Source: Sinorhizobium garamanticum (GTDB lineage Bacteria > Pseudomonadota > Alphaproteobacteria > Rhizobiales > Rhizobiaceae). Taken from it: 64,000 nt of DNA. The notes below the pieces were generated by a model. It searched no databases and was not told where the DNA came from. It saw only the letters and a program-made list of their open reading frames with translations. Shown here one piece after another: positions 51,287-60,291 of this stretch. Every line of letters begins with the position of its first letter. Position 1 is the stretch's first letter. The translations under genes were made by a program, and so were the position numbers. Where the stretch lies: positions 3,293,001 through 3,357,000 of the forward strand of contig NZ_CP120373.1 in NCBI RefSeq assembly GCF_029892065.1. Direction: 5' to 3'.

Positions 51287-52284
51287 CCGCTCCCATCCTT
51301 CATGGCGGCGGGGTTACCGAGGCCGCCGCGCGTTTCGGTGGTACGCCGGCCGAATGGCTCGATCTTTCGACCGGCATCAACCCATGCCCGGTTTCATTGC
51401 CGGAGATCGATCCCAGCGTCTGGCATCGCCTTCCGGACCGGCATGTCGAGGAGGCGGCGCGTCTTGCCGCGAGCCGCTACTATGGCACTGGTGACGCCAT
51501 GCCCCTGCCGGTGCCCGGCACCCAGGCTGCGATCCAGTTGCTGCCGCGGCTTGTCGACGCCGGAAGACGTGTCGCCGTCTTCGCGCCGACCTATGGCGAA
51601 TACGCTCGCGTGCTTTCCGCTGCAGGCTTTGAGGTCGATCCTGTCCGCCGCGCCGACGATCTTGCCGCCGCGCATGGTCTCGCGGTCGTCGTTAATCCCA
51701 ACAACCCCACCGGGAGGCTCTTGTCCCCGGAGGAAATCCTTGCCATGGCGGGGACCATGAAAGCGCATGGCGGCTTGCTCGTGGTCGACGAGGCCTTTGG
51801 CGACCTCGAGCCGCATGCGAGCGTCGCGCGCTATGCAGCGACCTCCGACAATCTTGTTGTCTTCCGTTCCTTCGGCAAGTTCTTCGGCCTCGCAGGCCTG
51901 AGGCTCGGCTTCGTCATCGCTCGTGCGTCTGTGCTCGCGGCGTTCCGCGAATGGCTCGGTCCCTGGGCGGTTTCCGGCCCGGCGCTTGCCGTTTCGGCGA
52001 AACTCATGGAAGGAGACACCGAGGCAACCGCGAGAGGGATTGCCGCGCGCAAGGCCGGGCTCGATATGGTACTCAGTGCGGCCGGCCTGAAGATCGCGGG
52101 CGGCACGGGCCTTTTCACTCTGGTCGAGAACGAGCGGGCATGCGAACTTCACACCGCGCTTTGCGAAGCGCACGTCCTGACGCGCAAGTTCGACTACAAC
52201 CCGCATTGGCTCAGGATCGGACTCACCCCGGATGAAAACGGCGATCGGCGCCTCGCCGAAGCTTTGCAGCGGACAGGTGTGTAA
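51283..52284 (+). CDS. cobC: L-threonine-O-3-phosphate decarboxylase-type aminotransferase-fold enzyme
   Basis: A 333-residue fold-type I PLP enzyme: LDLSTGINPCPVSLPEI, PGTQAAIQLLPRLVDA, VVNPNNPTGRLLSPEEILAM, and the Schiff-base lysine in FRSFGKFFGLAGLRLGFV. It supplies the aminopropanol side chain in the Cob pathway. Overlaps cobB by ATGA and abuts cobD. Confidence 0.92.
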   Translation: MTAPILHGGGVTEAAARFGGTPAEWLDLSTGINPCPVSLPEIDPSVWHRLPDRHVEEAARLAASRYYGTGDAMPLPVPGTQAAIQLLPRLVDAGRRVAVFAPTYGEYARVLSAAGFEVDPVRRADDLAAAHGLAVVVNPNNPTGRLLSPEEILAMAGTMKAHGGLLVVDEAFGDLEPHASVARYAATSDNLVVFRSFGKFFGLAGLRLGFVIARASVLAAFREWLGPWAVSGPALAVSAKLMEGDTEATARGIAARKAGLDMVLSAAGLKIAGGTGLFTLVENERACELHTALCEAHVLTRKFDYNPHWLRIGLTPDENGDRRLAEALQRTGV

Positions 52285-53268
52285 TTGACCTTTGAAATTT
52301 TCCTCATCCTCGTTGTTGCACTGGTCATCGACCGTCTGATCGGCGATCCCGACTGGCTCTGGGAGCGCGTGACGCATCCGGTCGTCTTTTTCGGCAAGGG
52401 GATCGGACTATTCGATCAGGCGCTCAATCGCGGCAGCGCGGGACCGGCCGCCCTGAAGATGAGGGGGCTGGCGGTAATCCTGATTTTGCTGCTGGCAAGC
52501 ATCGCAGTCGGCGTCGTCTTTCACCGCCTGTTCGATGTATTGGGCGCGGTTGGCTTCCTGCTGGAAGTCATCGTCGTTGCCGTCTTTCTTGCACAGAAGA
52601 GCCTCGCGGTTCACGTGATGCGCGTGGCGCAGGCCCTGCGTCAAGAGGGGCTTGAAGGCGGCAGATCGGCCGTGTCGATGATCGTCGGACGCGATCCGAA
52701 GACGCTCGACGAGCCGGGCGTCTGCCGGGCCGCCATCGAAAGCCTTGCGGAAAATTTCTCCGATGGCGTCGTCGCGCCCGCCCTCTGGTACGCAATCGCC
52801 GGGCTTCCGGGCCTGTTCGCCTACAAGATGCTGAATACGGCGGATTCGATGATTGGCCACAAGAGCCCGAAATATCTGCATTTCGGCTGGGCCTCGGCAC
52901 GGCTGGACGACCTCGTCAACCTGCCGGCTGCGCGCCTTTCGATCCTGCTGGTTGCAGCCGGGGCCTATTTCAAGCAGGGTGCGGAAGCAGCGCGGGCGGC
53001 GATGGATGTCGCACGCCGCGACAACGGCCTCCATCGTTCGCCGAATTCCGGCTGGCCCGAGGCGGCGATGGCGGGGGCCCTGAATATCCAGCTTGCCGGG
53101 CCGCGGACCTATGGCGCCGTGAGGGTCGACGAGCCGATGATCAACGAGCCCGGCCGATCGATCGCGACGCCGGAGGATATCGATGACGCAGTTTCCGTTT
53201 TTTATGGCGCCTGCTTGGCGATGACGCTGGGCTTTGCTGTCGCCGCTCTGGTCGCGTCGCTGTTCTAG
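52285..53268 (+). CDS. cobD: Adenosylcobinamide-phosphate synthase
   Basis: A 327-residue membrane protein (CbiB/CobD type) that attaches the aminopropanol arm to cobyric acid. Family motifs: DRLIGDPDWLWERVTHPVVF, SLAENFSDGVVAPALWYAI and KMLNTADSMIGHKSPKYLHF. Several hydrophobic spans. A TTG start directly follows the cobC stop (TAATTG). Confidence 0.92.
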   Translation: MTFEIFLILVVALVIDRLIGDPDWLWERVTHPVVFFGKGIGLFDQALNRGSAGPAALKMRGLAVILILLLASIAVGVVFHRLFDVLGAVGFLLEVIVVAVFLAQKSLAVHVMRVAQALRQEGLEGGRSAVSMIVGRDPKTLDEPGVCRAAIESLAENFSDGVVAPALWYAIAGLPGLFAYKMLNTADSMIGHKSPKYLHFGWASARLDDLVNLPAARLSILLVAAGAYFKQGAEAARAAMDVARRDNGLHRSPNSGWPEAAMAGALNIQLAGPRTYGAVRVDEPMINEPGRSIATPEDIDDAVSVFYGACLAMTLGFAVAALVASLF

Positions 53269-53318
53269 TCTAATTTCTTCTATTTCTCCGATCCCGTTTG
53301 TCCCAGGGTAGTGACTGC

Positions 53319-54056
53319 ATGTGGAACGAGACATCCAGACCCAGGCCGCTCATCATCGCCCATCGCGCCGGCGCGGCTCTCGATGCGGAGAATACCATCG
53401 GCGCCCTCAATGCGGCCGCGGCGGCCGGCGCCGATGCCATCGAGACGGATGTCCGCAGAACAAGGGATGGAGCCCTTGTGTGCATGCACGACGCCGATCT
53501 TCGGCGGCTGTGCGGTGACATGCGTGCCGTGGCAGATCTCGACGTAGCGACACTCCGAAGCTTGGTGCCGGCGGTAATGACCTTAAGGGACGCCCTTTCT
53601 GCTTCCCATCCATTGGGCATTCTGCTCGACGTCAAGCTGGTGGAGGAACGGCACCTTCCGCAGATTATCGGCGAAATCGTGCTCATGGATGCGGTCGAGC
53701 GGACGCTGCTTGGATTGCGTGACATCGGGCTTATCGGCGCTGCGCAAGACATCATGGCGGATATCGCTGTTCTTGCTTTCCTGGAGAAGCCAGACTCTGC
53801 ACCAGAGGCGCGGCGAGCGGGAGCAAGCTGGTTCAGACTATGGCAGGGTGATGCGACCGCCGAACGCGCCGCTGCCGTGCGTGACGCCGGCATGCGTCTT
53901 GCCGTGATGGTTGGTCAACCGCGGACGATCCCCCGTGCCGAGTACCCGCAGTTTCCTGTCGGTCAGGTCGATCGGCAAGGTCTGGAAAGGCTGCGACCGA
54001 TAGAACCGGACGCAATTCTTCTCGATGATCCGCGTTTGGCAGGCGTCTACAGATAG
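53319..54056 (+). CDS. Glycerophosphodiester phosphodiesterase family protein
   Basis: A 245-residue TIM-barrel protein with the GDPD active-site sequence LIIAHRAGAALDAENTIGAL and AIETDVRRTRDGALVCMHDA. It lacks a signal peptide, suggesting cytoplasmic action on glycerophosphodiesters. The ATG at 53319 starts just before the family core; a TTG at 53298 would add seven residues. It is 50 bases after cobD and not clearly linked to it. Confidence 0.85.
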   Translation: MWNETSRPRPLIIAHRAGAALDAENTIGALNAAAAAGADAIETDVRRTRDGALVCMHDADLRRLCGDMRAVADLDVATLRSLVPAVMTLRDALSASHPLGILLDVKLVEERHLPQIIGEIVLMDAVERTLLGLRDIGLIGAAQDIMADIAVLAFLEKPDSAPEARRAGASWFRLWQGDATAERAAAVRDAGMRLAVMVGQPRTIPRAEYPQFPVGQVDRQGLERLRPIEPDAILLDDPRLAGVYR

Positions 54057-54323
54057 CGGGCTGACTGCGATCCCGACGGCCTTTCGACGATCGAGGCTGG
54101 CGTCTTCAAGCTCACGGCACGGGGCCGGCCCTTCGCCCGCTCGGTTGCTGCCGTCTTCGACGCCCACCGTTCGAACGGGCGCGGGCGCCACTCGGTCGCC
54201 GTTTAGCAACACCGCTTTTTGAATCGCCGCAGCAATCGCCACGGCAAAAGCCAAGAGGCATTGGCTTTTGCCGTGCATTTTTCTATAGGGATCGCCAAGA
54301 CTCGATTTTCAAGAGGTATGCGC

Positions 54324-54605
54324 GTGACAGCAACATTCGACAAGGTCGCCGATATTATTGCGGAAACCAGCGAGATCGATCGTGAGACGATCAAGCCGGA
54401 AAGCCACACGATCGATGATCTCGGCATTGACAGCCTGGACTTCCTCGACATCGTTTTTGCGATCGACAAGGAATTCGGGATCAAGATCCCGCTCGAGCAA
54501 TGGACCCAGGAAGTCAACGAAGGCAAGGTGTCGACCGAGGAATATTTCGTGCTGAAGAACCTCTGTGCGAAGATCGACGAACTTCGGGCCGCTAAAGCGG
54601 TATGA
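54324..54605 (+). CDS. acpXL: Acyl carrier protein for very long chain fatty acid of lipid A
   Basis: A 93-residue acyl carrier protein: [20 protein letters not shown], with the phosphopantetheine Ser in [17 protein letters not shown], and [20 protein letters not shown], matching rhizobial AcpXL. It carries the growing 27-hydroxyoctacosanoate chain. I chose the GTG at 54324, seven bases after AAGAGG; an ATG at 54318 is one base from that site and too close. First gene of the lpxXL cluster. Confidence 0.95.
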   Translation: MTATFDKVADIIAETSEIDRETIKPESHTIDDLGIDSLDFLDIVFAIDKEFGIKIPLEQWTQEVNEGKVSTEEYFVLKNLCAKIDELRAAKAV

Positions 54606-54707
54606 GGGAAAGTGTGAAGCGGTTTTCTGCCCGCATCCCGCTTTACTTTGTTGGAATCGATCACGTTTATGATTTTGGTTTTTCAAACCAAAATCACGTG
54701 ATCTAGG
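54604..54707 (+). repeat. Intergenic repeat (GTGTGAAGCGG..CCGCATCCCGC type) after acpXL
   Basis: AAAGTGTGAAGCGGTTTTCT and CCCGCATCCCGC, then an AT-rich inverted repeat GATTTTGGTTT/AAACCAAAATC. It matches 57830-57873 and partly 9854-9890. The acpXL/fabZ gap of 225 bases holds little else. Confidence 0.6.
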
Positions 54708-54830
54708 GCCTGCTTGACCTTCCGCTGACGCGGTTCGACCTGTTTCACGATGCCGCCTGTCGCCTCCTGCGCTTGACAGGCGGCATCGGCGTTTTTACTT
54801 CAGCCCGAAACCAGACGGGGATCAGCCTTA

Positions 54831-55307
54831 ATGCTCCTTGAATACTTCCAGATGATCGACCGCGTCGAAACGGTGGATATTGCGGCGGGCCGCCTGACGG
54901 CACGGTCCGTCGTTCCGGAAAAGAGCCCCGTGTTCGAGGGGCATTTCCCGGGCTATCCCTTGGTTCCGGGCGTGCTCCTGATCGAGACCATGGCGCAGGC
55001 CTCGGGCTTCCTCGTGCTGGCCGCGACGAAATTTGCGGCGATGCCCTTCCTGATGTCGGTCGACGGCGCCAAGATGCGCACCTTCGTAGAGCCTTCCACC
55101 GAGCTTGAGATCGAGGCGTTGCTGGAGCATGAAGGGTCCGGCTTTGCCGTGACCAAGGCGAAGATCACCTCGGGCGGCAAGAAGATATGCGACGCCCAGC
55201 TGAAACTGAGGACGATGCCGTTCGACCAGGTGCCGCTCGGCGATATCGTTCGCAAGCGCGCCGAGGAGCTTGGACTGTTGGCCGCGACGGCCGGTTCGGA
55301 GAAGTGA
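54831..55307 (+). CDS. FabZ-type 3-hydroxyacyl-ACP dehydratase (very long chain pathway)
   Basis: A 158-residue hot-dog-fold protein with the FabZ active-site His and Glu in FEGHFPGYPLVPGVLLIETM. In this gene order it dehydrates intermediates of the AcpXL-bound very long acyl chain. The stop is two bases before the next ATG. Confidence 0.9.
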   Translation: MLLEYFQMIDRVETVDIAAGRLTARSVVPEKSPVFEGHFPGYPLVPGVLLIETMAQASGFLVLAATKFAAMPFLMSVDGAKMRTFVEPSTELEIEALLEHEGSGFAVTKAKITSGGKKICDAQLKLRTMPFDQVPLGDIVRKRAEELGLLAATAGSEK

Positions 55308-55309
55308 AG

Positions 55310-56512
55310 ATGACGAAATCCGCAAACGACGTGGTGATCACCGGCGTCGGCATCGTGACGAGCCAGGGCGTCGGCGTCGAGCCGCATGTCGCGCTCTTGA
55401 GCGCCGTCGAACCGCCGAAAGTGCGCATCGAGACCGAACGCTTCGCGCCCTATCCGGTGCATCCGCTGCCGGAAATCGACTGGTCCCAGCAGATCGCCAA
55501 GCGCGGCGACCAGCGGCAGATGGAAAACTGGCAGCGCCTCGGCGTCTTCGCCGCGGGCCTCGCGCTCGACGACGCAGGGCTCAAGGACAATCTCGAAGCC
55601 TGCGGCAGCATGGACATGATCGTTGCGGCCGGCGGCGGCGAGCGCGACATCAACGTCGATTCGCTGATCGTCGACGAGGGACTAAAGCGCAACGACCGCG
55701 AGCAGCTCCTGAACGAGAAGCTGACGACGGAACTGCGTCCAACGCTCTTTCTGGCCCAGCTTTCCAACCTGCTCGCCGGCAATATTTCCATCGTTCACAA
55801 GGTGACTGGCTCTTCGCGCACTTTCATGGGGGAGGAGGCCGCCGGCATTTCGGCCTTCGAAACCGCGTTTGCGCGCATCAAGGCCGGCCAGTCGACCCAT
55901 ACGCTCGTCGGCGGCGCTTTTTCGGCCGAGCGGATGGACATCATCCTTCTGATCGAAGCCATCCAGGGCTGTGCGCTTGGCGATTGGTGTCCGATTTGGT
56001 CGCGCAAGCCGGAGCACGGCGGCGGCTTGATCTTCGGTTCGGTCGGCGCCTTCCTCGTGCTCGAATCGCGCCAATATGCGGAAGCGCGCGGCGCCCGCAT
56101 CTACGCCTCGATCGAGGCGGTGGGTGGCGATCGCGGCAGCCGTCAGGACGGCCGGCTCGAGGCACGTCTTGCTGATCTCACGGCACCGGCCGCCGCGTTC
56201 GAGCCGCAGTCGAGCGTCGTCTTTTCCGGCACCAGCGGCTTCCACGATCTCGCCCGGCGCGAGAGGGCCTTTCTTGAAACGGAACTCGCCGGACGACCGA
56301 TCCGCGCTTACGGCGGGCTCGTCGGGCATGGCATCGAGGCACAGTTTCCGGTGGGCCTGGCGCTCGCAGCGCTCTCGCTCGGCCACGCCACCAAGGTCCC
56401 GCCCTTCGATCCCGATGCCGAGGCGGTTATGACGGCACCGGCCAAGACGGCAATCGTGACGACCATCGGCCACGCCCGCGGCGAAGGCGTCGCCGTGCTT
56501 TCAGCGGAATAA
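55310..56512 (+). CDS. Beta-ketoacyl synthase-like protein lacking the active-site Cys (KS-beta-like)
   Basis: A 400-residue thiolase-fold protein of the FabF group (VVITGVGIVTSQGVGVEPHV). The nucleophile position reads VTGSSRTFMGEEAAGI, with no Cys, and the SxKSxxGH region is replaced by GGLVGHGIEAQFPVG. It is followed after 13 bases by an intact FabF. It is probably a non-condensing partner of that enzyme, like a chain-length factor; the role in setting chain length is inference. Confidence 0.85.
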   Translation: MTKSANDVVITGVGIVTSQGVGVEPHVALLSAVEPPKVRIETERFAPYPVHPLPEIDWSQQIAKRGDQRQMENWQRLGVFAAGLALDDAGLKDNLEACGSMDMIVAAGGGERDINVDSLIVDEGLKRNDREQLLNEKLTTELRPTLFLAQLSNLLAGNISIVHKVTGSSRTFMGEEAAGISAFETAFARIKAGQSTHTLVGGAFSAERMDIILLIEAIQGCALGDWCPIWSRKPEHGGGLIFGSVGAFLVLESRQYAEARGARIYASIEAVGGDRGSRQDGRLEARLADLTAPAAAFEPQSSVVFSGTSGFHDLARRERAFLETELAGRPIRAYGGLVGHGIEAQFPVGLALAALSLGHATKVPPFDPDAEAVMTAPAKTAIVTTIGHARGEGVAVLSAE

Positions 56513-56525
56513 GGGGGCTCGAACC

Positions 56526-57809
56526 ATGAGCAAGGCATATACGGATCATCTCGGCCGCCCGATCGTCGCCGTTACCGGCATGGGCGTCATCACCTCGCTC
56601 GGCCAGGGTCTCGAAGACAACTGGGCGGCGCTTTCCGGCGGCGTTTCCGGCATCCACAAGATCACCCGTTTCCCGACCGAAGGCCTTTCGACGCGCATCA
56701 GCGGCACCGTCGATTTCATCGAACTGCCGGGCGAGAATGCGGTTGAGCGCTCCTATGCGATGGCACGCGAAACGACGCTGGAGGCCCTGGCGCAGGCCGG
56801 CCTTTCCGGCGATTTCAATGGTCCGCTGTTCCTCGCTGCTCCGCCGATCGAACCGGAGTGGAGCGCGCGCTTTGAGCTTGCCGACCGTTCGCCGCCATCG
56901 GAGCGGCCGGGCGATGCCTATAACCGCTTTCTCGCTGCTATGCGGCAGAAGGCGGATCCTGTGTTTCACGAGGCTGTGCTTTTCGGTTCGATCTCGGAGC
57001 GCCTTGCCGACCGTTTCGGCACGCGCGGCCTGCCGGTCACGCTTTCGACGGCTTGCGCTTCCGGTGCGACCGCGATCCAGCTCGGTGTCGAGGCGATCCG
57101 CCAGGGACGCACCGATCGCGCCTTGACGGTCGCAACCGACGGCTCGGTCAGTGCCGAGGCGTTGATCCGCTTCTCGCTGCTCTCCGCGCTCTCGACCCAG
57201 AACGACCCGCCAGAGAAGGCATCGAAACCCTTCACCAAGGACCGCGACGGCTTCGTCATCGCAGAAGGTGCTGCGACGCTGGTGCTTGAATCGTTGGAAG
57301 CGGCGATTGCCCGCGGTGCACGCGTCTATGGAATTCTCAAGGGCTGCGGCGAAAAGGCCGACCTCTTCCACCGCACGCGCTCGTCTCCGGATGGCGGCCC
57401 GGCGATCGCGACGATCCGCGCCGCACTCGAGGACGCCGGCATCGACGAGGGCGGCATCGGCTACATCAATGCCCACGGCACCTCGACGCCGGAGAACGAC
57501 AAGATGGAATATCTGTCGATGTCGTCCGTCTTCGGCGAGCGCCTACCGTCGATTCCGGTTTCGTCCAACAAGTCGATGATCGGCCACACGCTCACGGCCG
57601 CCGGTGCGGTCGAGGCGGTCTTCTCGCTCCAAACGATGCTGACCGGCACGCTGCCACCGACCATCAACTACCAGAATCCCGACCCGGCGATCGTTCTCGA
57701 CGTCGTGCCGAACGTGAAGCGCAGCCAGCAGGTCACTGCCGTGCTGTCGAACTCCTTCGGCTTCGGCGGTCAGAACGCCAGCCTTGTCATGACCGCCGAG
57801 CCGGCGTAA
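56526..57809 (+). CDS. Beta-ketoacyl-ACP synthase II-type enzyme (very long chain pathway)
   Basis: A 427-residue condensing enzyme with an intact triad: Cys in STACASGATAIQLGVEAIRQ, His in INAHGTSTPEND and Lys/His in SSNKSMIGHTLTAAGAVEA. It elongates the AcpXL-bound chain. It pairs with the Cys-less protein encoded upstream. Confidence 0.93.
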   Translation: MSKAYTDHLGRPIVAVTGMGVITSLGQGLEDNWAALSGGVSGIHKITRFPTEGLSTRISGTVDFIELPGENAVERSYAMARETTLEALAQAGLSGDFNGPLFLAAPPIEPEWSARFELADRSPPSERPGDAYNRFLAAMRQKADPVFHEAVLFGSISERLADRFGTRGLPVTLSTACASGATAIQLGVEAIRQGRTDRALTVATDGSVSAEALIRFSLLSALSTQNDPPEKASKPFTKDRDGFVIAEGAATLVLESLEAAIARGARVYGILKGCGEKADLFHRTRSSPDGGPAIATIRAALEDAGIDEGGIGYINAHGTSTPENDKMEYLSMSSVFGERLPSIPVSSNKSMIGHTLTAAGAVEAVFSLQTMLTGTLPPTINYQNPDPAIVLDVVPNVKRSQQVTAVLSNSFGFGGQNASLVMTAEPA

Positions 57810-57829
57810 GCCCGCCGTCAACGAAACAG

Positions 57830-57873
57830 AGCGGGATGAGGAAAAGTGTGAGCGGTTTCCGCCCACATCCCGC
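57830..57873 (+). repeat. Intergenic repeat (GAGCGGGATGAGGAAAAGTG type)
   Basis: GCGGGATGAGGAAAAGTGTG and GCGGTTTCCGCCCACATCCC: a palindromic element between fabF and the dehydrogenase gene, like that at 54604-54707. Confidence 0.6.
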
Positions 57874-57917
57874 CCGAGACATTTAGAATCGATGCCGCCT
57901 TCGGCGAAGGAAAGACC

Positions 57918-58946
57918 ATGCGCGCCCTGCAACTGCTCGATGACCGCAAGCTTGAAATCACCGACCTTCCGGAACCGGAAGCGCCGGGTCCCGGTGAGGT
58001 CACGCTGCGCGTCAAGGCCGTCGCGCTCAACCATATCGACGTCTGGGGCTGGCGCGGCATGGCCTTTGCCAAGCGCAAGATGCCGCTGGTAATCGGCGCG
58101 GAAGCATCCGGCGTGGTCGAGAGCATCGGCCCCGGCGTTGCCAATGTCCTGCCCGGACAGCTCGTTTCGATCTACGGCGCGCGCACCTGCGGGCTCTGCC
58201 GCCCCTGCCGCGAGGGTCGCGACAATCTCTGCGAACATGTGGGCGGCGTGCACGGCTTCCACCTCGACGGTTTCGCGCAAGAACTGGTGAACCTTCCGGC
58301 CCGCCTGCTCGTTCCAGCGCCTCCGGGCGTTGACGCCGTCGGTGCTGCGCTGGCGCCTGTCACCTTCGGCACGGTCGAACACATGCTCTTCGACAACGCC
58401 AAGCTCGAACCCGGCGAAACGATCCTCGTCCATGCCGGCGGCTCCGGCATCGGCACGGCGGCGATCCAGCTTGCAAAGAAGATCGGCTGCACGGTGATCA
58501 CGACCGTCGGCTCGGACGACAAGATCGAGAGGGCAAAGGCGCTCGGCGCCGATCATGTGATCAACTACCGCACCGACCGCTTCGAGGGCGTGGTGCGCAA
58601 ACTCACCAGGAAGAAGGGCGTCGACGTCGTCTTCGAACATGTCGGCAAGGACACCTGGGCGGGCTCGATGCTGTCGATGAAACGGGGAGGGCGTCTCGTC
58701 ACCTGCGGCTCGACATCCGGCGTATCGACCGACATGAACCTGATGATGCTCTTCCAGCAGCAGTTGAAGCTGCTCGGCTCCTTCGGCTGCCGCATGGAAA
58801 ACATGGCGAACGCGATGCAGAAGATGGGCCGCGGCCTCGTGCATCCGGTGATCGATACGGAAGTCGGCTTCAACGATATCGACCGCGCGCTGGAGCGGAT
58901 GGAAACGCGACAGGTCTTCGGCAAGATCATCCTTCGGATGGACTGA
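57918..58946 (+). CDS. Zinc-binding dehydrogenase (medium-chain, Adh2 type) of the acpXL cluster
   Basis: A 342-residue MDR-superfamily protein: structural-zinc Cys cluster in CGLCRPCREGRDNLCEHVGG, Rossmann motif HAGGSGIGTAAIQLAKKIG. In the cluster it may act as an enoyl or oxo reductase on the long acyl chain. GAAGGAAAGACC precedes the ATG. Confidence 0.9.
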   Translation: MRALQLLDDRKLEITDLPEPEAPGPGEVTLRVKAVALNHIDVWGWRGMAFAKRKMPLVIGAEASGVVESIGPGVANVLPGQLVSIYGARTCGLCRPCREGRDNLCEHVGGVHGFHLDGFAQELVNLPARLLVPAPPGVDAVGAALAPVTFGTVEHMLFDNAKLEPGETILVHAGGSGIGTAAIQLAKKIGCTVITTVGSDDKIERAKALGADHVINYRTDRFEGVVRKLTRKKGVDVVFEHVGKDTWAGSMLSMKRGGRLVTCGSTSGVSTDMNLMMLFQQQLKLLGSFGCRMENMANAMQKMGRGLVHPVIDTEVGFNDIDRALERMETRQVFGKIILRMD

Positions 58947-58951
58947 ACATC

Positions 58952-59881
58952 GTGCGGATGCTGATCACGCGGCTGGTGCTGGCCGCCAACCATTTTCGGC
59001 AATGGCTGATTGCGCAGCTCGTATTCCTGCTGCTGACGGTGCTTAAGCTCTTTCCGGCAGACGCGGCGATCAACTTCATGGACCGCTTCGCCCGCTGGAT
59101 CGGCCCAAAGACCGGGCGCTACAAGCTGACGCTCACCAATCTGCGCAACGCCTTTCCGGAAAAGAGCGAGGCGGAACTCGAAGAGATCGCGCTCGACAGC
59201 TGGGGCAATATGGGCCGCATGGCGGCGGAATACGTCTTCCTTGATCAGCTCTTCGATTTCGATCCCCATCGGTCGGAGCCGGGTAGGGTGGAGGTGTCGG
59301 GCATTCCGCTGTTTCTGGACCTGCGCGACAATCCGCGGCCCTTCATCGTCTTCACGGCCCACAGCGGCAATTTCGAGATGCTGCCCGTCGCGGGCTCAGC
59401 CTTCGGTCTCGACGTCACGGTCCTCTTCCGCCCGCCGAACAATCCCTACATGGCCGATAAGGTCTTCGAGTTCCGCAAGGCGCGGATGGGCAATCTCGTG
59501 CCGTCCCATGCCGGTTCTTCCTTCGCGCTTGCCCGTCAGTTGGAGCGCGGCGGCGGTGTCGGCGTTCTTGTCGACCAGAAGTTCCGCAAGGGATTGAAGA
59601 CAAAATTTTTCGGCCGGGACGTGCAGACCAACCCGCTGCTTGCCAAGCTCGTGCGCCAGTTTAATTGCGAAGTCTATCCCGCCCGCTGCATCCGCCTGCC
59701 TGGCGGACGCTTCCGGTTGGAGCTCGAACCGGCGATTACGATCCCGCGCAGGACGGACGGCAGCGTCGACGTCAACGCGACGGCGCAGATGCTGAACGAC
59801 AAGGTCGAGAGCTGGGTCCGTGAATATCCGGGCCAGTGGCTCTGGTATCACGATCGCTGGAACATCAAGCGCAGTCTTTAG
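58952..59881 (+). CDS. lpxXL: Lipid A very long chain acyltransferase
   Basis: A 309-residue HtrB/MsbB-type acyltransferase with the catalytic HX4E in FTAHSGNFEMLPVAG and the N-terminal membrane anchor (AQLVFLLLTVLKLFPADAA). It transfers 27-hydroxyoctacosanoate from AcpXL to lipid A. The GTG at 58952 is five bases after the previous stop; ATG 58958 is an alternative. Confidence 0.92.
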   Translation: MRMLITRLVLAANHFRQWLIAQLVFLLLTVLKLFPADAAINFMDRFARWIGPKTGRYKLTLTNLRNAFPEKSEAELEEIALDSWGNMGRMAAEYVFLDQLFDFDPHRSEPGRVEVSGIPLFLDLRDNPRPFIVFTAHSGNFEMLPVAGSAFGLDVTVLFRPPNNPYMADKVFEFRKARMGNLVPSHAGSSFALARQLERGGGVGVLVDQKFRKGLKTKFFGRDVQTNPLLAKLVRQFNCEVYPARCIRLPGGRFRLELEPAITIPRRTDGSVDVNATAQMLNDKVESWVREYPGQWLWYHDRWNIKRSL

Positions 59882-59920
59882 AGCAATTCCAGGAAACGTG
59901 CGTCACGGTGTCACCCGCCG
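59881..59920 (+). repeat. Short post-gene repeat (GAGCAATTCCAGGAAA type)
   Basis: GAGCAATTCCAGGAAACGTG and a degenerate continuation, resembling 39804-39845; it begins at the last base of the lpxXL stop codon. Confidence 0.4.
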
Positions 59921-60035
59921 CGGAGCGTCGCTTGCGACTTGGCCAGCAGCGGCTCGAACTGGGCCTCGCCAAAACGCGCCACCCGTTCGTGGTCCCGGTC
60001 CAGCACGCGGGCCAGCACCGATCTTCAACTAGAGG
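59918..60035 (-). other. Possible gene remnant
   Basis: On the minus strand a short open stretch reads VLARVLDRDHERVARFGEAQ and FEPLLAKSQATLRGG before a stop, with coding-like third-position GC. A stop lies just upstream. It may be the tail of a decayed gene. The gap 59882-60291 otherwise shows nothing. Confidence 0.3.
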
Positions 60036-60291
60036 ACGTGACGGAAAACATATCGCCGTCATCCGAGAATGCCTGGGCTCGATGGCTCGGGCTTTCTGCT
60101 GTTGAACGATACCGCAATGCGTGTAAACTCATCGTTGTGGTTTGGGGCTACTGCAAGCGCTTCTGGTGACGAGCGCAGCGCGGTTTGCGCGTGCATTGAG
60201 GGGAAAATCGTCAAAATCTGAGTCTGTCTGCAACAAGTCTATCTTAAAGTGCATCGACGCGGCTTGGCCGTGGGGGGAATGGGGATTCGAA

